Of a DNA stretch of 64,000 bases, positions 1-9,853 are shown in pieces. How positions within the stretch are numbered: the stretch's first letter is position 1; every line of letters begins with the position of its first letter. Under the pieces are notes generated by a model that searched no databases, was not told the DNA's origin, and saw only the letters and a program-made list of their open reading frames with translations. A program made the translations under genes and the position numbers. This stretch comes from Gnetum montanum. Its lineage: Eukaryota > Streptophyta > Gnetopsida > Gnetales > Gnetaceae. The DNA lies in assembly GCA_015680685.1 (NCBI GenBank), contig MNCI01008022.1, positions 1 to 64,000 on the forward strand, in the 5' to 3' direction.

Positions 1-316
1 ACCACGTGCCGCAAGGTTTATCCAATCAAGTTCGTCTTTATTTCCATATACAACTTGGGTTCAGGTTACAAGCTGCTCGAATAAAGAGCCGTTCACTCTA
101 GGACTCCTACTGCGGGCACATGGGAAAAATTCTAACTCTGGAGTGATCAATCTGCCAGAGCTTCGCTACTTCTAGCCAGGATTGGGAAATGAAGGGAGTG
201 CCACCTCTTATTTATAGATATCGTAGCGGGACGCGATATCACGTACGCGATATCGCATGGGATGCAATATTGCGGTGGCCGCGATATCGCGGCCCAATGC
301 ATGTCACGTCTCATCA
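1..316 (-). mobile_element. LTR (partial) nested in gag of element A
   Basis: Minus-strand LTR. Read on the minus strand it begins TGATGAGACGTGAC at 316 and runs off the left edge. It holds a GATATCGCG palindrome array and a TATAAATAAGAGG box, the layout seen in the LTRs of elements B and C, but it is clearly diverged from them and keeps more CpG sites. Sequence to its right (from 317) still reads as gag-like on the minus strand, with no polypurine tract at the junction, so this LTR was inserted into element A and is not A's own 3' LTR. Whether it is a solo LTR or the edge of a full element lies outside the window. Confidence 0.7.
203..300 (-). promoter_or_regulatory. GATATCGCG array with TATA box in the LTR
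   Basis: On the minus strand the CG-rich palindromes (CGCGATATCGCGG, GCGATATCGCG, GATATCGCG) are followed by TATAAATAAGAGG at about 215-203. This is the least decayed copy of the array in the window. Promoter function is inferred from the TATA box and its place in the U3 part of the LTR. Confidence 0.55.
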
Positions 317-1703
317 CTAGCTATTTCTTGGTCCCTTTTCCTTCTTTTTTTATTCTCACTTAATTTGTTTTACGTTACTCTCTCCTCTATGGTTTCTACG
401 CAAGTTGTAACTTCTTCATTTATTCATTCCAACATCTTATCTAACCTTGCTTCAAGCTCATCAATAGACTTTTGTATTGATAAAGTTTGTTGTGAAACCA
501 TCTCATTGAGAGTTATCTCTTTTTCCTTATCATAGATATGGACCTTCTTCTTTTGAAGAGTTGGGTCCCAGTGATATTTCTCAACATTCTCCCATTTACA
601 TAGCTCTCCTTCTTCTTTTTCCACATGCTTGATTAGCTTTTGAATTTGATGGGTTCCTAGTTCATATAACTGACTTTGAGCACACATCCTAAGGATCTCT
701 CTCATTTGACTATGAAGCCCATCTATGATGTGGAAAAGTTTCTCTGCTTGAGAGCAACCATGACTTGGACATTTATTCAATAAAGAATAGTATCTATCTA
801 GGGCCATACCCAATGGTTCATGCTGTTCTTATTTCCATTCTTCGATTTGTTTCCTTAGGTTGGACACCCTTGCATAGGTTTGGTATTTCTCGTTGAAGAG
901 TTCTAGCATTGTGGACCACTGATGAATTAAATTTGGTTTCAATGATATATACCACACTTCAACTTTACCTATTAGTATCCTAGGAAAGAGCTTAAGCTTT
1001 TTCCACACACTTTCAATATTCTATAAAATGCAGCATCATGGAAGGCTTGTAAATGATTGTATGTATGGATCAAGATTATAACCTCTTGCAAATTTAGGGA
1101 TGTTATTCATATCAAGCCTTTTGATGTGACTCTCCTTGTAATGCTTGTGGGGTATTTTAACTACCTCTGTGATCTGCAACATGCTCTTAATGGACAACAA
1201 GGGTTCACTATCATTATACATGTTGTGATAAAAAATTCTATTTCTATTTGTCTAATTGTAACAATTTTTTCTATGTTCATTTTGATGTCTTTGATTTTTC
1301 CCTTGGGTTTGATTTCTATCCTTATTTCGACCCCATAGTGGAGCTTGATCTCTATACCTACGTTGATCTTCATCAAAACTAGACATTGAAGAGAAAGAGG
1401 AAGATGAGAAACTAGTAGAGTCACCATGGCTTCTATAGTGTTCCCCATGGTCCCTTGATGTATCTTTTCCAGGTTTTGAGGAGGTCTTAGGCATTGAGGC
1501 CTCCCTTGGTCTAGGACGTACTTCATCTCATCTAGGATTGTCTACCTTAGGTGAATGTAGTCCTTGAGTATAATCAAGATGGTTATGAACATATGAAATC
1601 CTTGCATGAGGTTGGTCACTCCAATTTTCTTCAATATATATCTCATTAGTTCTCCAATGAATGTTCCCTTCATATTATGCATGCTTCCTTGTGAAAGAGA
1701 CAT
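317..1703 (-). pseudogene. gag relic of element A (Athila-like Ty3/gypsy)
   Basis: Minus-strand gag, probable start ATG at 1703 by alignment with the start of the element C gag (both begin MS-x-SQ). It is broken into several frames by stops. The best stretch, about 813-424, has the Retrotrans_gag pattern (MALDRYY.LLNKCP.HG, then F.IIDGLH and LY.LGTHQ.QKLIK) and matches the gags of B and C almost position by position. It ends where the LTR at 1-316 was inserted. Gag forms the retroelement particle; this copy cannot. The downstream part of A is not in the window. Confidence 0.75.
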
Positions 1704-1809
1704 TATTGTTAGTTAATGATGTGTTTGATTTAGTATTTTCTAAAAGATAAATCATTAATGCATTTACAGCAATCATGTATGATATAACTAATCTAGATAA
1801 CTAGCACCA

Positions 1810-1827
1810 TCCTCAGCAATAGTGCCA
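1810..1827 (-). other. Primer binding site of element A (tRNA-Asp type, decayed)
   Basis: On the minus strand TGGCACTATTGCTGAGGA follows the LTR end after a one-base spacer. It matches the tRNA-Asp primer site known from Athila/Tat elements, TGGCGCCGTTGCCGGGGA, apart from a few C/T and G/A changes. Confidence 0.65.
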
Positions 1828-1828
1828 A

Positions 1829-2669
1829 TGATGAGTGGTGAGGTACCCCCTATGCCCAACCATATGAATCACAAGTGTTCATGCACAATTCGGTCAAATT
1901 CTATGGATGGGACTAGTTGTGGCGTCTAGATTGTTATACCTTGATCGCAGTTCCTTATCTTCCCACTTGGACTACTGGTAGCTTTGTCACGTATGGTTTA
2001 GTTTAGAGTGAGGCATATGATTCTTGACATTGTTTTAGCCTTATGCTACTCCTAACAATAATAAATAAATCATTTGTTTAAACTAATAAATAATGGAAAG
2101 TAAAGTCTAAACTAGCCTATGGGCTATGAGTATCTATTCTCAGCTTGACATACATGTCTTAAACCCATGTATCCACTACTGGGATTACCAAGTGCTATGC
2201 TACTAGGTGAACCAAGCAATAATGCTATTGGAATTACTAAGAAAATATGTGTTTACACTCAAAATTGATCATGCTCATTCTGCCAATTCATTAACATGCA
2301 TGGAAATATAAATATTAACTAAGTACATGAAATATAAATTCATTAAAAGTTAATTTAATCTAAGTCAAAGTGTTGCAATTAATAAGAACCAATCTTGATC
2401 TTATTGTCATTCACAGAATGTGTCCAGGTACATTGCCACTTGAATAAGATGTCATACAACTGATTTAGATCCATACTATGGGCACTCATTGATTGTTCTC
2501 TAGGACTATGAAATAAAACTGCAAGAGTTCAGCTACTCTATTGACAAAAGAATGCTGATACATGGTGGGAGCACACGTCTTTATAGAATTTATTGTAGAG
2601 CTACATTGACAAGGCCTCATAAACACAGCAAACATTACATCAACATGACACTTTGATGCTTTGTCATCA
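1829..2669 (-). repeat. 5' LTR of element A
   Basis: Old LTR on the minus strand. Its internal-side end at 1829 reads TGATGAGTGGTGAGGTACC and matches the LTR ends of B and C. The outer end near 2669 (TTGTCATCA on the plus strand) is set by the TG..CA rule and by length (841 bp against 803-882 bp in relatives). The GATATCGCG array is nearly lost. Confidence 0.65.
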
Positions 2670-2840
2670 TTTCTCAAGTCGAAGACTTAGGTTCAAGCTT
2701 GGGTATAGCCACTTGAGGAGGTTAGGGTTTTGCTCATCTATTAATCCTCCTAAAACTCGGTTGGCAGGTTGAGTAATGTGGCTCTAGGTGATGATCATTT
2801 TATAAAGTTATGATTAATCTCAAAAGTTACCTCAAATAGA
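2670..2840 (+). repeat. SINE-like repeat, copy 1 (related copy near 21303)
   Basis: It shares ordered blocks with 21303-21520: CAAGTC..AGAC, a box-B-like GGTTCAAGCTTGG, CCACT..GAGGAG, AGGGTTTTGCTCAT, GGTGATGAT and ATTAATCTC. The box-B-like block suggests a tRNA-derived SINE. Box A is weak here, so the class is uncertain. Confidence 0.45.
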
Positions 2841-3780
2841 CTATGTATATGCCTATATAGAACTACTATTATGTATTTACTTATGCATAACCAGTAATGT
2901 GTAACTGTAAACACTTATGCAAATTTCTTAAATTTTTTATATATGTGTGATCCGTAATGGTGAAAAATATTATTTTAGTTAGAAGTAGGAAAACTCTTAT
3001 AATTTTTTTTCTCAATTTGTAGTTAGTCAACAAGTACTTGTAGCATGTATTTAATGTTATCTACTAGAGTCCTTGCTCTAGTGGTTGTGTCTAAATGTAG
3101 CCATGACTGGATATAAGACCAAGATTGATTCCTTTTACTTAATGACATTTTGACTTAGTTTGATTTTCATTTTATGCATTTCACTTTCTATGTAATTTAT
3201 TAGTATAATTTACTACAATGTTTATTTTTATACTTGCAATTGGTTATGTGGAATGAGTATGCTGAGATCTCTAGTACTAAATATGATTAACTTGGTCCAC
3301 CTAGTAGTTAATGCATAATTTCAAAGTTGAAATTATGGGTCAAGAAAGTGAATAGTCATTGCACCTAAAACTTTACTTTACTCATACAATTTGTTAATTA
3401 ATTTGTAGTTTAGTATTAATTCCAAATTTAGTATATTTTCTATAATTAGTAAGATGGAATCAAATATATATCAATCATATGCCTCGATCATGGCAACAAA
3501 TTTGATCTTAGAAACTAATAAAAAGTTAGCATTAGACCTTTAGGATGTTTCTCCAACAAATTTGATTTTTTCCAATAGATTTGATGTTTCTTCAATGAAT
3601 CTAATTTTTTTAGTAGATCTACTTTTTTTTACTTCGATTTTTCTCTAGAAAATCTAATTTCTCTAGAATTCCCCTATGGGAGACTCTATATTACTGCCAT
3701 CTTTTTCAACCAATGTTAAAATTTCTACTTATTTTATTGATGTGGAAATTTTGTTAATTCTCGAATGCAAATTTACAAGC
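2841..3780. other. AT-rich stretch with no recognised gene
   Basis: No open frame with family resemblance and no clear repeat. A short motif of the form 'caacaaatttgat' recurs at about 3490-3610. Confidence 0.5.
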
Positions 3781-3789
3781 TTCTAAGAA

Positions 3790-4500
3790 AGAAGCTGTAA
3801 TGCTTTTTTGTGGTGATGTTGGTGAAACTAAGACACCTAATTTTGTTCTTCTTGATGATGTATATGAGTTATTGGTTATTGATTTTTCATCATAATATGT
3901 GGTTATACAGATTTTGGATTACTTGTCTTATAATCAAAGTTTCATTTTGTAGTTAAATGATGTGATGAAAAAACATGATATCCAAGTCCTTCATGTCAAG
4001 TCTTATTCTTGTTCTTTTTTTTCTTTGCTTGTTGAGTTAGACAATACTTTGATGATGTAGCATGTCCTAGATATAGGGTCTTTTATACATAAGCATATAG
4101 TGTTGATCATTTGTAAGTGGGCTTTAGATCTTGATGTTTAATTTGAAGAATATGCAAAAGTCTATGTTTTGTTGAGTTATATAGTCTTATGTTGATTTTT
4201 TGGAAAGCTAAGCAAGAAATTGTTAGTCTTCTTGGTCCTATTAAGCATATGGAGTTTATTTTTACAACTTTTGATTTTCATAGAAGTTTTTTTTTTTGTT
4301 GAAATCAATCTTCTCAATCATAAAAAGGAATAGTTATTACAAGTAGGAGAAAAAACTTATATTTAGCCAATTATATATTATAATCTTCCTAGTTCTTGTA
4401 ACTTTTGCCATTGTGAAGGACATTTGTTTAATGCTTATCATTTTCTACTTAAGAAAATAGATTCTAAAGAAAATAAAAAATGTATTGAAATTGAAGATAT
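3790..4500 (+). pseudogene. L1-type LINE ORF1 relic (DUF4283 plus zinc knuckle)
   Basis: Reading through stops and frameshifts on the plus strand gives a DUF4283-like order: LVELDNT, then GSFIHKHIVLI and KWALDLD, then a stretch resembling the A..IG..LG.....D block of LINE ORF1 (SLLGPIKHMEFIFTTFDFHR), then VEINLL and a degenerate zinc knuckle, CNFCHCEGH, with the last Cys lost. This is the order in plant L1 ORF1 proteins. No endonuclease or RT follows, because element B begins at 4998. The call rests on pattern recognition only. Confidence 0.5.
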
Positions 4501-4992
4501 AAAAAATCAAGTTAATGTCAATGATAAGAATGATCAAAAGGAAATAAGGAATTCAGAGAAGATAGAAGCTCTTTTTTAAATTTTTAATAGTACTAGAGAA
4601 AGTATTAAACAACATGGACAAATAGGTTGATTAAAACTAGTGTTAATAAAAAGGTTATAGTTGATGGTGAAGATTCTCTACGTAAGATCAATAACAAGTG
4701 ATGAGATAAAGATCTTCCAAAAGTGCTATTACTTTCTTTCTTTGATACAAATATTGGTATTAAGCTACATCTCTCTCTCTCTCTCTCAAATCTTTTTGGT
4801 ATTTTAAGTTTAAGCATGGATGTTGAAAAGTGATATAACTTTTGTTAGGACTAGGATCTTCTTCTTTACTAACAATTAATTTTCTTTTCTTATTTTTTCA
4901 AAGTATTAAAGGTAAGGTTGTACACCTAAGTAAATAGTTCTAAAATCAATGTTTTTTTTCTTTATATATATTTTTATCAATGATGTCTATTC
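4501..4992. other. Lys/Asn-rich LINE tail, then AT-rich DNA with a CT microsatellite
   Basis: The lysine- and asparagine-rich reading frame continues to about 4578, then low-complexity DNA follows. A short (CT)n run lies at about 4770-4787. Nothing else is recognised before the target duplication at 4993. Confidence 0.45.
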
Positions 4993-4997
4993 AATGT

Positions 4998-5800
4998 TGA
5001 TGAGTCACCATTTTAGTTAACTGTGATATCGCGTATGTGATATCGCATACGCGATATCGCAACCTGTCTCCTCATCTATAAATAAGAGGTAGAAACTTCC
5101 AATAGGCATTTTTTTGGTAAGTTTAAGTGTTTTAGTTTTTAGTAGTTCTTTTTCTCAACCCTTTCCTCCAGTGTATGCCCACAATGTGGTGATTGTAATT
5201 GTATGGAATCCTTATTCGAGTGTGACATACTTGGACATGCACATGACCAGAAATAAAGATCGAGATTACTTCATCATTGCAACATTCACTTAGTTTAATT
5301 ATTTATTTACTTGTTATTACTAATTTCTTAGTTAATATCTCTTCACCCTAAACTCCTGTTAACGCGGAATGAGTACGACTTGATCACGAGCATTTAAGTG
5401 TGACTACTTGGCAACCTAGTAGCGTACCTAGGATCTGTGCTTGGTAATCCCAATGGTAGTCATGCACGAGGTCCAAGATGTGTATGGATGATTGAGGAAC
5501 GGATACTCATCGCACTTAGGCTAGCTTAGATTCTCTCTCACCCTTTCTCTCTTAGCTTAGTTAATATTACCTTCCATTGTCTTCAGGAGTAGCATTAGCA
5601 TAGAAACACATCATACACCTCACTCTGGACTAAACCATACGTGACAAAGTTAACACTAGTTTAGATGGGAAGACAACGAACTACGACCTAAGGATAACTG
5701 TCTAGATATCACAACTAGTTCGTCTGTAGAGTTCGACCGAATCATGCGTGAAACGCTCGTATTCGTATGGTTGAGTGTAGGGGTACCTCGCCACTCATCA
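4998..5800 (+). repeat. 5' LTR of element B
   Basis: 803 bp, starting TGATGAGTCACC and ending CTCGCCACTCATCA. The two ends form an imperfect inverted repeat. It contains the GATATCGC array (5022-5062) and a TATA box (5077-5084). It pairs with the 3' LTR at 12832-13616. Confidence 0.9.
5022..5085 (+). promoter_or_regulatory. LTR promoter: GATATCGC array plus TATA box
   Basis: Three GATATCGC units, alternating with CGTATG and CATACG arms so that the whole is nearly palindromic, end about 15 bp before TATAAATAAGAGG. The 3' LTR has lost most of the array. Promoter role inferred. Confidence 0.6.
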
Positions 5801-5801
5801 T

Positions 5802-5819
5802 TAGCACCATTGCTAGGGA
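5802..5819 (+). other. Primer binding site of element B (tRNA-Asp type)
   Basis: TAGCACCATTGCTAGGGA sits one base after the LTR. It differs from the tRNA-Asp primer complement TGGCGCCGTTGCCGGGGA only by transitions, as expected when methylated cytosines decay. Confidence 0.75.
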
Positions 5820-5941
5820 CGGTGCTAGTTATCTAGACTAGTTATATCATACAAGGTCGTTTTATAGGAATTAACGATATATCTTTTAGGAAGAAATAAT
5901 TACAAGAAGTCACATATAAATTCACACACAATTGCATAACC

Positions 5942-7936
5942 ATGGCCCTCCTACAAGACTATAACAATGCCACATCTAGTGGGGAAATTCATTGGGTAAC
6001 CAACAAATTATATGATAATGAACATTGGAGTACGCAACCTGAGGTGGGGATTTCTTATAAACATAAACAAAGGCAACATCGTCCCAACGCACGAAAGCAT
6101 AACTTACCCGATGACAATGAATCCCTATTGGCCACTACAAGCCTAACACAAATACAAGAGGCTGTTTGGATCTCCCATAGGCATCGTAAAGAGAGTCGTC
6201 TACCTAGGCTCAATTTAAACAACCTTCCCAATTTTTTAGGAGGCTATGACTTAGAACCACAACAACATTTACAAGCCTTCTACGATGCCTATGCATGGAA
6301 CAACATTGATAACGGTTGGCAAAAACTCAAGCTCTTCCCTATGACACTCGTTGGCCAAGCAAAAGTATGGTATAGATCGTTAAAACCAAATTCAATACGA
6401 TGTTGGCCAACAATGGTAGAACTTTCTAACGAAAGATATCAAACCTATGTAAGAGTGTCAGCCTTGAGGAAACAAATCCAAGAGCGGAAACAAGCACAAC
6501 ATGAACCCTTGGACATGGCCTTAGAAAGATATTATGCACTGTTAAACAACTGTCTAGGCCATGAGTTCTCCGAGGAAAGGCTAATGTACCATATCATTGA
6601 TGGGCTTTGTGATAAAACAAGAGAGACCCTAGGGATGTATGCCTAAGGTCAACTATACGAACTATGAACCCATCAAGTCCAAGAGCTTATTAAGCGGGTA
6701 GCAAAAGAAGAAGTAGAAATGGCTAGATGGGATAGTGTTGAAAAACATCAATGGGACCAGAATCTCAACTTAACAAAGGTCCATAATCACAAAAAGGAGA
6801 AATCAACCTATCTCAAGGAGAAAGAACCATCTTTGCTGGTACAAAAAACATTAGAAGAAGTTGAGGCAAAGGTCAATAAATGTTGGAATGGACATATAAA
6901 AAGTGTGGAGAATACATCGATATTATTGGATATAGAGTTTTGACAACTCGAGAAATAGGACAAAATATCATTAGACAATCGGGAAGAAGGGATGAAGAAA
7001 ATAAGAGCTCAACTGCCAATCATACGTATGAATGCAACATTTTCCTATACGATCACCCCAAGGGCCAATGTCCAATCTTGTTACATTTATATGAGCATTG
7101 GGGAAACATGTTACACCCAGAGTTCGTACAGAGACATTGTGTTCAATCACAGTGGCAACAATCCCAATCATGGAGGAAGCCACCCCTAAACTGGAGACAC
7201 CCTTCGTATCATCCGAATCTAAATGCTTACCTAGTTCAACATCCTATTTCCCCAATTGGGTCAACATACTCTATCTCGCTGCATTACCATTCTCCTCAAT
7301 ACTATCAGCCCATGTCCTCAACACAACCACCGCCTTGTGCACCTTACACTTCTCCTAACTTTCAACATTCTCATCATTTCCCTCCTTCTACATCTCCACC
7401 AGCTGTTCCTAAAGTGTTTGCACCATAGCAACAACCCACGAACATTACTTGTGCTTCTATTGCCAACAGCAGTGAGAGACCTCAGCAACATCGAAGGCGT
7501 CCCTTCTTTAGAAATGACCCTAGGAAGGGACAACACAATTCCAAGGCCACTGCATCCTCCAACTCAGCACAAGTCCAACCCTATGATGCACCCTTATCTT
7601 CGAACCCAACACCTTATGTTACTTCATCAAGGCCACCAATTAACACTCCAACAACCATACGACCCAATGAATATAGCCATGGAGAGCAACATCACGATCT
7701 TTGCACACCATCTTATGGTCCTAAATATCATAGTGGGTCAACTCTTTATCCAGAAATCACATCTTATAAATTGCCCCACTATGCTTACTATAATCAAGTG
7801 TGTGAAGCCCACTAGGATAAGTATGACCGAGTCCCAATATTTCCAACATGCAAGGATCCTCATCATCCATTTATTAATCCTTGTCATCCTCAACTGTTTA
7901 GTTATGGGGAATACCACCCATTCTAATAACAAGTAG
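5942..7936 (+). pseudogene. gag pseudogene of element B
   Basis: Starts at ATG 5942 (MALLQDY) and reads openly to a stop at 6644, continues in the same frame past that stop, then shifts frame near 6880 and again after 7428. The Retrotrans_gag core is clear at about residues 80-230: LNNLPNFLGGYDL, LKLFPMTLVGQAKVWY, SLKP.SIR.WP, then LDMALERYYALLNNC and MYHIIDGL. A C-x11-C-x4-H-x3-H motif with DHPKG (7033-7098) takes the place of the usual CCHC knuckle, and a Pro/Gln/Ser-rich tail follows. Compared with the element C gag, a block of about 70 residues near the N-terminus is missing. It would form the particle that packages element RNA; this copy is dead. Confidence 0.8.
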
Positions 7937-9299
7937 GATTAATAACTACTTTTCATTTTCTTTAATTTTACAACTTTTTTTGTTTTCCAGTTTTTCATTT
8001 TTCAATTTTTTATTTTATCATTTTGTCTTTTTAATATTTTTACATTTTTATAAGTAATCTCATCTACAAATAAAACACTCATGTGGCTCATTGGTTGAGG
8101 TTTGTTCTATGTTATCGAGTCTCGAGTGGTCAATTATTTGGATAGTGAGCCCACTACACCCACTCATCCACTCTACAAATAAGAGGTTCTGTTCTAGGGT
8201 ACAGTGATATTCTTGACATTCTTGAAACTTAAAATTAATTTTGTGTTCATTGTACCCAAAATGAAGAAGGATGGACCAAGAGGGAATGATTAGGGTGTGA
8301 CATCAAGGGGACTTGCGGATTCTCTTTGGTGATGTCTGTGGGAGTTATCATGCAACATGGTTGTACTAAGATCCTTGTAGATCTAACGCAAAATGGGAGT
8401 AAGAGTAATCAAAAGGGCACTCAAAAATCCAATGCTGTTCTAGAGGGTCCCACTAAAAAGACATGCATCCATGCCTAAAGGTTGGCGGCTTCTCTAGATT
8501 CAGTAATCGAAAAAAAAAAGAGAAAGAAAGTGCCACAAAGCAAAAATCACTCCTCCCTTGAACAAAATGCCAATTGATTGTACGCCTTGTTGTTCAGGTA
8601 CGCTCATAGTCACTCATCATGGGATAAAACAATGTAGTGTCACTGTTCAGAGGAATGGACTTGGTCCTGATCTTGGAACGACGGGTTAATGACACGTTAA
8701 TCATGCTTTACACGTAGGATTCATTATGCCCTAGGTCAGTTACCTCATGTCCCAATCTCTACAATCCCTTCAATACCTCGTCTCATCTCGCTATTTATGA
8801 AGTTGTGGCTTGTGTCTCATATAGTGTCGAATTCTTACCTCATTCTGGTGATATTTACATGCATGTGTTTTGTGGAATTAGTGTGGATTATATTTAACCC
8901 TTCTAGTGCCCATGAACACTTTTAAGTGTGGTTACATAAGGGCATTATAGGTTGAAACCTGCTTTGAGGAAGACCCACTTGTGTAATCTTTTGTAATTTT
9001 CACTCATGACACAACTCACACACACCATCTATTACCCTTAGCATATTACCAACAATCTTCTTTCCCTTATTACTATCCCTCCAATTCAACGTTCCTATGA
9101 ACCATCACATAGCCTTTTTCTCCCATCCAAGGTCCTTATTGATAAATTCCACACCATCATAATTATTTGTGCCTTTCAAACTAATTGAATTACCCTAGAA
9201 CCTCTTAACAATAGCCCAATGTCCTAAGTTTACAACGTCAATTTCAAAAAAATATAAAAATATCTTTAAAAATTTGGTATCTTTCATTGTGCCCAATAT
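7937..9299 (+). other. Non-coding block between gag and ORF2, conserved with element C
   Basis: No gene found. The part around 8790-9060 aligns with the reverse complement of element C around 34660-34860 (shared 'ttaacccttctagt', 'gtggttacataagggcat'). Conservation between two copies of non-coding sequence suggests a leader or control region for the element. No protease could be recognised here. Confidence 0.5.
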
Positions 9300-9370
9300 C
9301 ACTAAAGCCGAGATATCGCGTACGCGATGTATCGTATGCAATATCACGTATCGTCAAACTATAAATAGGT
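9300..9370 (+). promoter_or_regulatory. Internal promoter of element B ahead of ORF2
   Basis: GAGATATCGCGTACGCGAT followed by decayed GATATC-type units, then CTATAAATAGG (TATA 9360-9368). This repeats the LTR arrangement of palindrome array plus TATA inside the element, about 490 bp before the ORF2 ATG at 9854. Element C has the equivalent at 34277-34380. A second transcription start is inferred. Confidence 0.55.
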
Positions 9371-9853
9371 GACACCCCACCCCCCCGCCCCACAACCCTT
9401 AACATCATTTTCCACAATTCACATGGGGGAGTTTTTCAAATTTTTCTATACGACTTGCGATTGTGAGACCCTTGCTTTTCTACCTATATCTCACTTGCTG
9501 GTACTCTGATTTTAATTCCGTCTAAACCCACTTGAACCCGAAGTGTTTAGCTTAGTCGTGGGGGAGGGACACATGCTAAATAACACATAACTTTTTTGGA
9601 ATTTTTCATCACCTAAAGAACATTAGCAAGGGTAATTAGCTATAACATTAAGGATAATTGTGCCAAAAATAATTTCATCCCTTTAGGTACACCGGGAAAC
9701 TAAAATTGGAAACCACCTAAGTAAAATGGACTCACTATTATAATCTTTTGGGAAACATCACACGGAGATAAAATTAATTAATTAAGGTAAGTAGTAAGGT
9801 ATAACTTAACTTTGGAAATAACCTTACTAATGCTTGGCCCCGTGTGATTGCAA

